From assembly GCA_014529385.2 (NCBI GenBank), contig CM043967.1, positions 10,924,001 through 10,988,000 on the forward strand: a stretch of DNA of 64,000 nt, given 5' to 3'. The notes below the pieces were generated by a model that was not told the origin of the DNA, did no database searches, and was given only the letters and a program-made list of their open reading frames with translations. Shown here piece by piece: positions 22,633 through 35,400 of this stretch (positions are counted from its first letter, which is position 1; each line of letters starts with the position of its first letter). The stretch is from Adiantum capillus-veneris. Lineage: Eukaryota > Streptophyta > Polypodiopsida > Polypodiales > Pteridaceae. Made by a program: the position numbers and the translations under genes.

Positions 22633-22800
22633 CAGATTGCAGTGTGATACTAGAGCATGCGAGGCTTGTATTGACATTGCGGGAGCTCTATTTTGGAGTG
22701 TGTCTCACAGGTTTTACATTGTCTTTCTAGCCATATTTGTAGACAGTTTCTAGGTGTTGTTGGTGAGGTGGTTTTGCTATCTAGCTTGCTAATTGTGCTC

Positions 22801-24630
22801 ATGGCAGAGACAGGTGATCTATCAGATTGTGACCTCTCACAGATGCGCATGTTTGATGGGTCAGACTTTGCGGCATGGAGAGAGTGTATGCTTGATGCAT
22901 TGACACAGCGAGGGTTGCATCGACCATTGAGTGGTGATGCAGGTAGACCTTCAAACATGTCTGACGATCAGTGGCAGGAGCTAGAGGAGATGGCACTATC
23001 TACACTCTCTTTGCACCTTGTGGAATCTGTATATGCTCTTGTTATGTATGAGACTACTTCGAGAGCACTTTGGCGCAGATTACATGATATGTATGATAGA
23101 TCTGAGTCATCACGGGCTCGTGTGAGACATGTACATTCACGAGCACGCCGACAGGTGACATGTTGGTATTGTGGTCATTCTGGACACGTTAGACGGCGTT
23201 GTTTTCGTCGTATGCGACATCGTAGGAGACATAGCAGTCTCAGAGATGTATGTAGTGATGCCATGCACTCAGTTGCTTTGACAGTTGAGGCACATGTAGT
23301 GTCGGAGTATACTAGTGACGGGGATGACACTTTTACCTCGAGCTATGCACAAGATGCTATACATGTGGATAGTGCACTCCCTTCGCAGTGGTTGCTAGAC
23401 GCAGATGCTATGTTTCATGTCACGCCGCATCGTGCATAGTTTTGTAGCTATTCTAGCAGGATGCTTGGCAGTGTACGTTTGACCGATGGATCGGTGCATG
23501 CGATAGCAGGTGCAGGAGATGTGAGACTGTCATTATCGAGTGGAGCATCTTACTTGTTACGACATGTGCGCTATGTACCAGATTTGACAGTGAGTTTGAT
23601 CTCGATTGGTCAGCTTAGAGATTGTGGATGTCAGATTTCTCTACGAGAGAGAGATTTTGTGATGCATTTGGGTTCGCTAGTGATTGCGAGAGGTGCCAGG
23701 AGTGGTACAGGTTACCCATTGCATGTGGATCACGCGAGAGACGGTGCTGTCTCTGTGATCACGCAGCCAGGTAGAGAGCGAGAGAGCAGGCGAGTCTCTT
23801 TTGCTTGTGGGTTGTAGGATGCTTTGTATGGAGTGCAGAGTAGTGAGCTCGTTGTGCACACAGTTGGGGCACGACTTGAGCAGTCACACAGAGAGGTGAC
23901 AGAGTCATACATGCATGCTTTGCTAGTGACTGAGCAAAGCAGAGAGTCAGTTGTGTGAGATACTTCTATGCAAGATAGATAGGTAGAGCGGTCTTGCTCT
24001 AGTGAGTCACGCCAGGAGAAGGTTGTGCAAGAGTCTATGCATACGGAGTTAGAGCATGAGAGCTCTAGTGAGTCACAGCAGATTGAGTGGTCATGTTTGC
24101 AGTGGATGGTTGCAGAGGAGACTAAGATGTCAGCGATTATGCAATCATTCCTTTCTATGCTCGATAGTGAGCATGGGGATATAGTTGTGCAGGATATGTC
24201 TTCCAGCAGACACCTAGAGTAACTGGTTTGCTCTAAGGTTGCACGACAGGTTGATGCGTCTTTTGTGGACAGTCAGGAGATGCATGTGGCTGACACGCCT
24301 CGTCAATCAGAGATGCCTATTGCTAGGGATATATATGTTGATGCATGCTCTGTAGAGCTAGCAGGGCCCGCTAGCATTGCATCGGCATTCGGTGGTCTTA
24401 TGTATGAGATGTTGATCTTGAGACCGGATATCGCAGCTGCAGTGGGAGCATTTGCAGTTGGGGTTGTCAGTCGTTTGTTGACTGATGATGGCATAGTGCA
24501 CGAAGGAGATATGCAGGTATTGCGTACATACTTGCAGTACTTGTGCGGTACGTCTGGTGGTGTAAGGACTTACACGGGAGCAGGACAGCCGGATGCACAC
24601 GATCACAGCCAGCCAGTGGGCATCGGTTGA
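22801..24630 (+). pseudogene. Gag / protease-like / RT-remnant ORF of copy 1
   Basis: One frame (610 codons) is kept from the ATG at 22801 to the stop at 24628-24630, but five in-frame stops break it (ending at 23439 and 23817, near 23958 and 23981, and near 24222). Domains: copia-type Gag N-terminus (FDGSDFAAWRECMLDAL), CCHC knuckle CWYCGHSGHVRRRC at 23161-23202, protease-like WLLDADAMFHVTPH where the autonomous copia has DSG, a LRHVRYVPDL..LISIGQL segment, a Ser/Glu-rich stretch, and a C-terminal piece related to copia GSLMYAM..RPDIA. The stops are largely C-to-T or G-to-A changes relative to copy 2, for example CAG to TAG. Confidence 0.85.
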
Positions 24631-24709
24631 GAGCGGTTTTCTCTCGCCTTTTGTAGTCTTTAGACTAGGTTCTCTTGCTTAAAGGCACAGTAGCCTTTAA
24701 GTGAGAGGT

Positions 24710-24899
24710 TGTTGGGGTATAGGGGCCTGTGCCTTGCCCGGCCGCCCATAGTCTGGGCGCCCACTGACTTGTATACCTTATACATAGCATAAGTGTATAG
24801 GGGGCTGCTCACTCTTTGAGTCTCCCCACCCACATCGCGTGTGTGTCTCCTTCTCTCTCTCTCTCACTCTCCGTGTGTGGTGCTCCTCGATCCCCTTCA
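24710..24899 (+). repeat. 3' LTR, non-autonomous element copy 1
   Basis: 190 bp, nearly identical to 20964-21155 apart from about six substitutions and a shorter CT tract. It is immediately followed by the GTCCT target duplication. Confidence 0.95.
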
Positions 24900-24904
24900 G
24901 TCCT

Positions 24905-27900
24905 GTCCCTTGATATTTTCATACCAAGTATCCTCTTTGCAGCACCTAAATCTTTCATTGAAAAAGATTTAGACAGCTCCTCTTTTAGGTCTTTGATGTC
25001 TTGCATGTTAGCACTTGCAATCAGCATGTCATCAACATACAACATTAGGATGATGAACTTCCCATCTCCCAAATTCTTCGTGTAGACGCAATGATCCGAG
25101 TTGCATCTTGTAAATCCATGATCCAACATCCATCGATCAAACTTCAAGTACCATTGTCTTGATGCTTGCTTTAAACCATACAAGCTCTTCTTTAATCTGC
25201 AAACCATTTTCTCCTTACCTTTTACTTCATACCCCTTTGGTTGAAGCATGTAGATTTCCTCCTCTAAGTCACCGTGAGGGAATGCCGTATTTACATCCAT
25301 TTGCTCGAGATTTAGATCATGAGTAGCCACAAGGCTTAAGATAAACCTAATTGAGTTCATTTTTACAACAGGAGAAAATATTTCATTGAAGTCAATACCT
25401 TTCTTTTGAGAAAAACCTTTTACCACAAGCCTAGACTTGTACCTTTTCTTCCCACCTTCTTCTTCCTTCAGCTTGTACACCCATTTGTTTTGAAGTGCCC
25501 GCTTACCTTTAGGCAACTCAACCAACTCCCATGTTTGGTTGCGATGTAGTGAGTCCATCTCCACTTGCATGCTCTTCGTCCATTCTTCTTTGGATTCATG
25601 TTGCATAGCTTCTTCGTATGATTTCGGCTCTCTAGAATCTGAGATCAAGAGATGGTTGAAGGAAGGAACAAAGCTTTCTGGAGGTCTACTTCCTCTTGTA
25701 GATCTTCGGGGAATAGGTTGAGGCTCCTCATTTGGTTGACTTTGTTGCACATTGTCACTGGTTGCAGTCTTTGAGTCTTCACCGTCCTCAAGCTCCATGT
25801 ACTCATCACCTGTTTTTTTTGTTTGTTTTCTTTCCAAGTAATCTTTGTACATATTTTGTTCGTTAAAAATTACATCCCTACTCCTTAAGATTTTACCATC
25901 TTCAGGATTCCATAGGCGATACCCAAAGTCACCTTCTCCATAGCCAATGAAGAAACACTTTTTGGACTTTGCATCTAGCTTTGATCTTAGGCTTCTATCT
26001 ATGTGCATGAAAGCCTCACACCCAAACACTTTGAGAAATGCATAATTCACCGGTTTACCTGTCCATGCCTCTTCTAGAACTCCCCCATCCAATGCCGTTG
26101 AGGGTGACCGGTTGATTAAGTACACAGACGTACTTACAGCTTCCGCCCAAAGCTCAAGCGATAGGCGTGCATGTAGCCGCATGCTTCGTGCTCGCTCCAT
26201 GATTGTCTTGTTCATCCTTTCCGAAATCCCATTTTGTTGAGGTGTCCTTGGGGTTGTCCTTTGCCTCCGAATGCCATTGCTAGCACAAAAGCTTTCAAAA
26301 GCTTGGCTGCAATATTCCCCTCCATTGTCGGATCTGAGGCATTTAACCTTGGTACCTGTTTCATTCTCCACAAAGGCTTTCCACCTTTGAAATATGGAAA
26401 ATACATCGGATTTATTCTTCATGACATAAACCCATGTTTTTCTAGTCGCATCGTCTATGAATGTTACATAGTACAATGAGCCACCAAGTGATGGTGTACT
26501 TGCAGGACCCCAAACATCAGAATGAACCAACTCAAGTTTTTTATTTTTTATTTCATTTCCTGATTTTTGAAATTTTACCCTCTTTTGTTTACCATAAACA
26601 CAATCTTCACAGAACTCTAAGTCCACTTCTTTCAAACCTGGTAGAAGCTTCTTTGTTTGAAGGATTTGCATTCCTTTGGCACTCATATGCCCAAGTCGGT
26701 AGTGCCACACCACACTGTCAACTTTTGTAGTTGCTGCACAAGCTGAAGGTTGCGTGCTAACAGTACACAAGTAAAGTGTACCGACTTTTTCTCCCTTGGC
26801 AACCACCAAAGATCCCTTTGAGATCTTCCACCGTTTGTTTCCGAATGCAATGTTGTGACCTTCATCGTCCAATTGTCCTCTAGAGATCAAATTTTTGCGA
26901 AGAGAAGGAACATGCCTAACATCTTTAAGCTTCCACTCATTTCCATTAGCAGTTTTGACAGAAACTGTACCTTTGCCGACAATCTCACAAGCTTCATCAT
27001 CTCCCAAGTATACATACCCAAAATTACCTTTGGTGTAGTCTTGGAAATGTTGCTTGTGTGGTGTCGCATGGAATGAAGCCCCGGAATCTACTATCCAGGA
27101 ATTAGACACATTGTTTAATGAGAGAATTAGAGCATCTTGCTCTACTTTACCTGCCACATTGGCCTCCGATGTTGGCTTGTTGTCTTGAGACTTTGTCTCC
27201 TTCTTCTTCTTGGACCAGCAATCCTTCTTGACGTGGCCCTTCTTGCCGCAGTTCCAACATTCAAGAACTGACTTTGTGCGTGACTTGCTCCGCCTTGAGC
27301 GATCACGACCCTTTTGGTTTTTGAACCTCTCCTTAGGCCTTCCTCTTGTTTCCACTGACAATGCAGCACTTGATGATTCCCCTGTGCTTCTCCTTCGTAT
27401 TTCCTCGCTTAGGAGAACAGCCACAACATCATCAAACTTAAGAGTATTTGTGCCAGAAATAGAATTACTTACAGCCATCACAAGGCTGTCCCAACTATCC
27501 GGTAGAGATGATAGTATAAGGAGAGCTCGCACTTCGTCATCGAAATTGATTTTCACCGATCGAAGTTGACTTATGTTTGTGTTAAAGTCATTTAGGTGTT
27601 CTTCAACTGAACCATTCTCTGTCATCTTTAGATTGAACAAGCGCTTCATAATAAATACCTTATTGGATGCCGATGGTTTCTCGTAGAAGTCGTCAAGTGA
27701 CTTCATCAAGTCCTCCGTGGTCTTCATCTCCGAAACATTGAAGGCCACCGTTGACGCCAAGATTAACCGGATTGTTCCCAGTGCCTTTCGATCAAGGACA
27801 ATCCATGCTTCATCTGCCATTGTTGCGGGCTTCTTCGCAAGACCGCCTAGTGGCAAATAGAGGTCCTTCTGGTAGAGGTAGTCTTCAATTTGCATCTTCC

Positions 27901-27958
27901 AATGTTGGTAGTTTTTGCCATTGAACTTCTCAATCTTGAGCTTCCCTTCCTCCGCCAT
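24905..27958 (-). CDS. Copia gag-pol polyprotein, interrupted
   Basis: Begins at ATG 27958 (an upstream in-frame GTG at 27967 is ignored) and runs intact for about 1018 codons to the insertion. Domains in order: Gag (residues ~1-230, FNGKNYQHWK), CCHC knuckle CWNCGKKGHVKKDC (~234-247), protease WIVDSGASFHATPH with intact DSG (~291-293), integrase zinc region (WHYRLGHMS), catalytic core with DVWGPA, LRSDNGGEY and NGISERMNKTI, then RT (KARL-type region KSRLVVKGF, LYVDDMLIAS). After the insertion point the reading would enter LTR sequence and end soon. Length and order are typical of a plant copia of the type whose Gag lies in frame with pol. It would provide protease, integrase and RT if uninterrupted. 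Confidence 0.93.
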
Positions 27959-28016
27959 AACTCCCACTCAATTCAAGGAATCCTTTCCTTGAGATAATTT
28001 AGCTACGAGCAAACCT

Positions 28017-28029
28017 TGCTCTGATACCA
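28017..28029 (-). other. Primer-binding site of copia element
   Basis: Minus strand reads TGGTATCAGAGCA two bases inside the 5' LTR, complementary to the 3' end of initiator-Met tRNA, the usual primer of plant copia elements. Confidence 0.93.
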
Positions 28030-28031
28030 GT

Positions 28032-28819
28032 TGTTAGGAAATAAGACGTAGCTAAATAGATTTTTGAGTAGATTACTTAATGGAGAGAGATAGATTTCAC
28101 ACACAAGAGATTATAGAGTAGAGAGAGAGAGAGAGAGAGTACACACGATATACGTGGTTCACCCAATGTGGGCTACGTCCACGGGAAAGCAGCCACTCAA
28201 TGGCTTTTGCACTTCAAAAGAAGAAGTAGTTTACAAAGGGATTAAACCCTTAATAGAGCTCCCCTTGCTTCACTCTCACCACCTCACACTCACCTTGTTG
28301 CATCAACTTCACACTATGAAATGTGTGTAGAAATGGCCTCCTTTTATAGGCCAAAAGGGCTGCCCTCTCTTATGAGAGGCAACTATGTGTAGCCGCCCTT
28401 GTGCGAATAAGTCCAAATCGGACCCTCCAATCCGCCCATGTGTGGCCGCCCTTGAGAAGACAAGTCCGCTTTTGAATTCGGCCACCGGCCATTGAATTCA
28501 GCCACCGGCCCTGGCCACTGACTTCCGACCACCGGCCACCGGTCATTGACTACCGGCCACCGGCCAACCGACCGATTGTTTTCCGACCACTTTCCGGCCG
28601 CCGTCCGGCCATAATATTCCGGCGAAAAGGAATATTCCGGCGAGGGGGAAAAAAGTCTCAGGAGCTTCCGCCCCCGAGGCCCCTAAAGTTGCCCCTGGTT
28701 TTTTACTGTGAAAATTTTGGTTTCCGGTGAGTGATTTTCCTTCACGCACAATGGCTTCTCCTCATAATGTGCGCTTTTACCACAGAAGATGACAAGTAAA
28801 TCAGGCTCCATACTTAACA
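28032..28819 (-). repeat. 5' LTR of the complete copia element
   Basis: 788 bp. The minus strand reads TGTTAAG...CCTAACA. A TATA box CCTATAAAAGG sits at 28350-28340, and a CCGGCCA-type minisatellite at about 28480-28615 lies upstream of it in the U3 part. Confidence 0.95.
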
Positions 28820-30560
28820 TCACCTAGGCTTCATCCTACACCCATAATCTCTATAAAATGTGTAAACCTTTCTGATGCTAGGCTCTTTGTGAGAGAATCT
28901 GTGGGGTTTTCATTACTATGAACCTTGACAAGCTCAATGCGCTTGCCAATCAATACATCTCATATGACATGGTATCTGATCTCTATGTGTTTCAACTTTG
29001 AGTGAAACACCAGATTCTTTGCCAAAGCAATGGCACTCTGACTATCACAATGTAGTACTGGAACCTCGTGAATGTACAAATCGCCCACTAGATGATCTAA
29101 CTATATGGCTTCCTTGATGGCATAAGACGTAGCAACATACTCTACCTTTTAGTGGTAGATGAAGACGTGTAGTCTTGGAGACATGATCTCCAAGAGATAT
29201 CCACTCCACCAAACATGAATACATATCCAGATGTGGATCTTTTACTATCCACACAACTCGCATAATCCGCATTCGTGTAACCCACAATAGATGCATCACT
29301 GTTTTCAAAACGTAAACACTTATTAGTTGTACCCTTCAGATATTTGAGGATTTTCTTCACTGATTCCCAATAATATTGCCCGGGTTTGACATGTACCTAC
29401 TAACCACGCCCACTGTATGTGCAATGTCTTGTCTTGTGGCTACCATAGCGTACATCAAACTGCCAATTGTTGAAGAATATGGCACTTTCACCATTTCCTC
29501 TTTCTCAGCATCTGTCTTGGGAGAATCTTCCTTACTAAGTTTGAAGTATTCTTGCATTGGGGTACTAAATGACTTCCCTCCTGCATACTAAAATGTTGCA
29601 AGACCTTGTGGATGTACTTTTCTTGACACAATTCAACAATTCTACGTTGCCTATCCCCCTTGATGCACATACCAAGAAAGTGATTGATATTTTTCAAGTC
29701 TTTCATGGAAAACTGAGTGCTTAGCACCATTTTCAACTGATTGATCTCATCACTTGATATCCTTGCAATAAGCATATCATCTACATACAAGATCAAGATG
29801 ATTAAAGAACCATCGTTCAACTTTCTTGTGTATAAGCATTGATCCTCTTGACTCCTTATGTTACCTTGAGACTGCATGAATTTGTCAAACTTTTGTTACC
29901 ACTACCTTGAACCTTGCTTGAGGCCATAGAGTGCCTTTCAAGTCTACAAACCAATTCTGCCCTCGTTGGCTTTTAAGTTTCACATGCAAAACCCTCTAGC
30001 TACTTCATGTAGACATCTTCATCTAGATCCCCATGAAGAAATGTTATTTTCACGTCCATCTGGACAAGTTCCATGTCCTCAATAGCAACCAACCCAAGCA
30101 CGGTGCAAAGTGTAGTCATCTTGAATACTGGAGAGAAAATATCATCAAAATCCACACCTTTTTGTGTCTTGAAACCCTTGAAAACTAGACGAGCCTTGTA
30201 CCTAGGCTAGAGATCTTCCACTAGATACTTCTTCTTTGTATATGCACTTGCAAGGTAAAGCATGTTTTCCCTGTGGAATTTCAACCAAATCCATGTCTCA
30301 TTAGTCCACAATCAAATTATATTCTAATTGCATAGCCTGCTCCCACTTAACGCTATCATCCATCTGTATAGTTTCTTTCTAGCAAGTTGGCTCTCCACCA
30401 TGAGTGACCAAAATGTGGTATATACCCAGCTCAAATTGCTTAGGCGCACGTGATACTCTCGTAGAGCATCTCAGTGCCTGCCTGCTAGACTTTGCTCTCT
30501 CTGGAGCAATAATAGTATCTTGCACCTTAGAATTAGGTGCATTGTAATGGAATTGGCCTA
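28820..30560 (-). pseudogene. Older copia element, RT-RNase H remnant
   Basis: Minus-strand pieces: linker before RT (30663-30379 ORF with STRVSRAPKQFELG), RT core with LYVDDMLIA (29877-29488), GSLMYAMVATRQDIAHTVGVVSRYM (29557-29357), KILKYLKGT..YADYASCVDSKRSTSGYVF (29360-29142), and RNase H downstream to 28830. Many frameshifts and stops. It is the host into which the 19253-28819 copia inserted, and its 3' end continues at 19252. Its gag, protease and integrase are missing: the chromovirus LTR begins shortly after 30560. Confidence 0.85.
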
Positions 30561-30649
30561 TGAAATTTGATAATATTAGAATTAAGAGAATTAGAGTGAG
30601 AATTTTTGCCAGATTACTTTGAACAAAGCAGCTGAAATTAATTGATGGT

Positions 30650-32250
30650 AGCAACATAAACATAGTACTTAATTAACTTGGCATGAACAATACTTTTACA
30701 AGAGAGAGAGTATTAGAGAACATGACAATAGTTGAGGACCGGATTTACTTGGAGCCGGGGTCCCCCTCCAAAAGGTGTTTGTATTATAGATTCTCCCTTC
30801 AAGAGAGACTTGATACAATACAATCTTTGTGTTCCTTGTGACCTAGGTGATGCAATGAAGATGGAAAGCTTCATGCATCACAAGCATAGCATAAACTTTG
30901 CAAAAAACATTAACTACCCCAAGCCTCAGTCCCAAGGCCTCAAACACCTTTGAAAGGGGAGAGAGCTAGTGGGGAATGAGGTTAAGGAAGAGGAAGAAGA
31001 ATCATCCATAGGAGAAAGAAATAGTTTCTCATTTATCATCACTCTTCTTGATTAGCATAGCATAATAGCATAGTAATGAAGATGAAGAATATGGCAAGCT
31101 TAAGCATTCAAGCATGGCTCTTGGTTGGATTTGCATTCCATAGCCAAGAGTGTTGACGTAGGCTCTCCACACCTCAACAAGCTTGGAGAAGGAGATGGAG
31201 CTCTTGCACTTTGCACTCCACACAATTAGAGAATGTGTGTGTGTGTATATGGGAGAGTATACCCCCCTCTCATGCTTTGCTCACACCTCTCTCTCTCTCT
31301 TGTATTATTTAATTATATCATTTGGACATGTGTCTTCTTTTTCCTCTTTGAGAGAAAGAGCTTAATTATTTATTGTTATGCATCTAAATTCTCACTGGAC
31401 CCCTTTAAAGCCTATCCAATAGGATTCAAGCACATCATGAGAGCCACATGTGGAGGATTTTGACATGTGTCTTTTATGCTTCTTAAGTCATTTGGTTTGA
31501 ATTGAACACTTCAAGCACTTAGTCAATTAAGCATGGAAACCGTGAGAGTTTATCTTTGAATTGAACACTTCAAGAACAATAGTCATTTTAAGCATAATAA
31601 TCATCTCAAGCTTTGGGCAATGTTCCTACAAACACTATAAGCACTTTAGCAAGCCGACAAGCACCTCATCCTTGGGTAGGGTTCCCACATCTAGGTTAGC
31701 CCTAGCTTGCTTAAGGTCAAAGGATTTTTTAACACTAACATTTGGAGGTCTTTAATGAAGCTAACCCTAAGGTCTTTAAGCTCCATTAGGTAGCATTTCT
31801 CTTTAACATACCATCTCTCATTTGGAGCCCTTTAACCTTGGCCCCCTGTTGAGACAGATCCATAAGCACATGTCTATATTCTAACCCCTTTTCTTGTTTA
31901 TTCTCCCACATTAAATGATCGATTTAATATGAGAAAATCATTTGGGTTGGTTGGATATTAGATTTCATGACATTACCTCTCTCTTGAAATTATAGGCGTG
32001 CTCGACAATGAGGTAGAAGAGATAAAGTCTTAGTCCTTAGTCTATGTTTCTTAGTGGGTAGAGGATCCCTTTTCACCCTACGACATCATTCCAGAATGGA
32101 TGACTAGTCCATTTGGTGCTTGGGAGACATAGCTGCCGCGAGCATGTATGCTCTTTAGTCCATATCATACTCCCAAAGTAGAGTGACAAATTCTACTTGG
32201 CATTTGAGTGACGTCGTCATCACAAACATGATTCTAAGCATGCAACTATT
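30650..32250 (-). mobile_element. Chromovirus LTR (minus orientation)
   Basis: Downstream (3') LTR of the chromovirus at 32495-35590. It matches 35590-36480 over the first ~900 bp of the LTR and 15383-17090 in reverse complement. It contains short repeated segments ('ttgaacacttcaag...cttagtcaattaagcat'). Exact ends were not determined because no clear target duplication was found. Confidence 0.7.
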
Positions 32251-32494
32251 TAAATTTGTGCACAAAGGAGGATTAGTCTTATAAGACAAAAACATTGTTC
32301 ATTTAGAAAGTATTTACATTTGTTTACTCTAGTACAGCATTGTAAGCATTGACAAGGTTCATACTATCCTTAAGCTGTATTCCTTGCATCCATCTAGCAT
32401 TTTTAAAAGGATAAATTTTGAACTTAATAAGATACCATCGGATAATCGTACCATGCCGTAGTTCCTTATCTTCATGCCGAAGGATAGCTTCAGG

Positions 32495-35400
32495 TTAGAG
32501 CACCTCTTCTTGGTCTTTGATTTTTGGAGGGTCTTCAATAATTGGTTCTCTTGGTGGCTCTCCTTTGTAGGGCTTAAGTAGGCTCACATGAAAAGCATTG
32601 TGTATGAGCCAATGGTTGGGAAACTTGAGTTGATAAGCCATGTCATTGATTGGCTTCAAGATTTGAAAAGAACCATAGTATCTTTTTGCTAATTTAGCAT
32701 AATACTTTTGATGACTCGTAGGACTTTTGCCCGTCGTTTCCTCAATCGCGAGCCTTGGGAAACTTAAGTAAGACCCAATCATTTTCTTTGAATGTTAAGG
32801 CCCTTCTTTGCTTGTCAGCAATAGCTTTTTGCCTTTGTTGAGAGATGGATATAGCCTCCTTAACCTTTTGAAAAGACTCTTGTAGGTCACAGCTATACTC
32901 GTCAACATCGAAGATCTTCTCATGTACTTTAAGTAGCAAGGGACTTTTAGGTCTTCCATCTATGATCTCAAAAGGTGTTTTTCATGTATTAGTATGGACA
33001 ATATTATTGTACAAATACTCTACAAGGGGTAAGTACTTGTCCCATTGTGAGTGTTGATCTACTTCTTTAACATAAGTATTTAGTAGATTGAGTATTGTAA
33101 AATTGGCTATCTCGTGTACCTAGATTTTCAAAGAGACCTTTCCAAAAATTATTGGTCATTCTAGGATCTCTATCTGACACGATGGATGTTGGTAATCCAT
33201 GGTGTTTGAAAATCTGAGATATGAAGATAGTTGCCATTTGGTGTGCCTTAATAGTCATTTTGATAGGAATAAAGTGTGCTTGCTTGCTAAAGATGTTGAC
33301 TATTGTCCATATTTCCATATTTCCATGGATAGACTTCGGTAATCCAAAGATAAAATCCATGGATATACTCTACCATGGTAAATTAGGGATTGGAAATGGT
33401 TGGAGTAATCCAGGTTTCTTCCCTCTATCATACTTAGTGTTTTGGCATACCACACATTTTGAAACATACTCTTGTATGTCCACTTTCATGGTAGGCCAAT
33501 AGAAGTACGTCTCTACTCCTCAAAGAGTAAATTGAATGCCTCTATGCCACGCATAGGGAGGAGCATGGGATTCATACATGACCTTCTCACGAAGGGAGTG
33601 GGTAACACATAGCCTATTGCCATGGAGAAGATAACCATCGTGCAAGGTGAATGGTTCCTCTTTCTTCCCCAAAGCAAGGGCTGACATTACATCTTTAAAG
33701 TCAGGGTCAGTAGCATACTCATCTATCATAGAAGATAGATCATTGTGAGTTGCTGTAGACACCGCATTAACTTTTGATCATCATGAAAGTGCATTGGCCA
33801 CTTGATTGTGCTTACCAGCAATGTGAGCAATATGAAAATAAAATTGCAAAAGAAAATTTTCCCACCTCATTTGTTTGTCAAAAAGCTTGGTTTGCGTCAT
33901 GAAGTATTTGAGACTTTGGTGGTCTGTTCGTATAATGAATGGAGTCCCCAATAAATAGTGCTTCCATGTGTCTAGGGCATGTAGAACAGCCAAAAGCTCT
34001 TTCTCATAAATGCCCAAGACCTATTCATCCGTATTGAGCCTTCTGCTCTCATATGCTATCACATGCCCTTCTTGAAGAAAGACTACTCCAAGCCAATCAC
34101 CACAAGCAACACATTGACCTCAAATGGCTTTGAGAGATCCGGAAGCATGAGGACTGGTTGAGAGGTAAGCTTCTCTTTGAGCCTGTCAAAAGATTTTTGC
34201 TCCTTAGTAGTCCATGAATACTTAACGTTCTTCTTTGTTAAGTCATGTAATGGTCCTGCTATTTGACAAAATTTTGCTATGAAGCGTCTATAGTATACAC
34301 ACATACCAATAAAGCTTCTTAGCTCATGTAGATTCCTTGGATTAGGCCATGCTTTTATTACCTCTAACTTTGATGGATCCATACGGATACCATCTTGAGA
34401 GATAATATGACCTAAGTATTGAATCTCTTGAAGGAAAAAGTTTGTTCTCCGTCAATGCTTGAAAAATCACTTGAAGATGTTTCTTGTGTTCCTGCAAGGA
34501 CTTGGAGTAGATGATGATATCATCAAAGAACACTCTAGTGAAATTGCAGTAGGGTCTAAATATTTTCTCCATCAAACAATTGAATGTGGCTGGTTCATTG
34601 GTCAAGCCAAAAGGCATGACTAGATATTCATAAAGACCAAACGTTGTATGAAACGTGGTCTTTAGGATACCTTCATCCACTCTCCTTATTTGATGATATC
34701 CACTATTAAGGTTAATCCTACTAAAGTAGGTAGATCCTTGTAGCTTGTCAAATAGATCTTCTACCCGAGGCAAGGGAAATCTATTTTTGATAGTGATATG
34801 TTTTAGTGCTCGATAGTCCACACACATACGGTATGTACCATCTTTTGCACTTAAAGGACTGAAGAACAAAAGGGAGAGGAGCTAGGCCTCACCATCCCTT
34901 TGTCTACCAATTCTTGTACTTGCCTCATGATCTCCTCTTGTTGAGCTCAGGAAACTCGATAAGGAGGCTTGCTAGGTGGTGAATTTCCTGGTAGGAGCTC
35001 AATTTTATGGTCATCATCTCCTCGTTTTGGAGGTAAATCCATAGAGATATCATCGATAAAAACAACATGGAATCCATTTAGAAAAGTAGACAAGTCTAAC
35101 TCTTCTTGATTCCTACCATTTTCATTTGATAAATAATTAGCGTCATTAGTGGATTCTTTGACAAAAGTCATGTACGCAGAGATTGAGCTTTTCATTGACT
35201 TATCAAAAGCTGGTGAATTTACAAGTGGTATAGTACGACCAGACTCGTTAGTATCTATATACATGCTCTTTACCTTGTAGGTGAAGAAGATTCTCCTTTT
35301 AGGGAACTTCATGTTGGCAGCCATGCCTTGAACCATGGTGCCCCTAGGATAGCATCCTCATGCTGGAGAGAGGTGATCCTTTGCAATGAGCATCCTCTTT

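Larger units (their letters stand above)
20964..24899 (+). mobile_element. Non-autonomous copia-derived element, copy 1 (TR-GAG-like)
   Basis: 3936 bp element with ~190 bp LTRs (20964-21155 and 24710-24899) and 5 bp target duplication GTCCT (20959-20963 and 24900-24904). An initiator-Met PBS TGGTATCAGAGC lies at 21158-21169 and a PPT (GTGAGAGGT) ends at 24709. Internal coding shows only Gag, protease-like and RT/RNase-H-remnant segments, with no integrase and no RT core. It inserted in the RT-coding part of the copia at 19253-28819, opposite in orientation. The LTRs differ at roughly six places by eye, so it is recent but older than copy 2. Confidence 0.93.
19253..28819 (-). mobile_element. 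Complete Ty1/copia element with nested insertion
   Basis: Full-length minus-strand element: 5' LTR 28032-28819, PBS 28017-28029, gag-pol from 27958, PPT 20075-20086, 3' LTR 19253-20074. It is flanked by the 5 bp target duplication TCACC (19248-19252 and 28820-28824). LTRs differ by only a few percent by eye, so it is fairly young. The pol frame is split by the 3.9 kb element at 20964-24899, and two further in-frame stops lie in the RNase H part. It landed in an older copia of the same orientation. Confidence 0.95.

Noticed and set aside
21169-22800. Protein-coding gene in the leader of copy 1 (ORFs such as 21474-21896 and 22153-22434)
   Set aside because: The ORFs are not preserved in copy 2, lie between PBS and Gag, and show no domain; they are treated as untranslated leader.
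24809-24904. C-terminal 30 residues of the long copia ORF as genuine protein
   Set aside because: They are translated from the LTR of the inserted element and its CT tract, not from copia pol.
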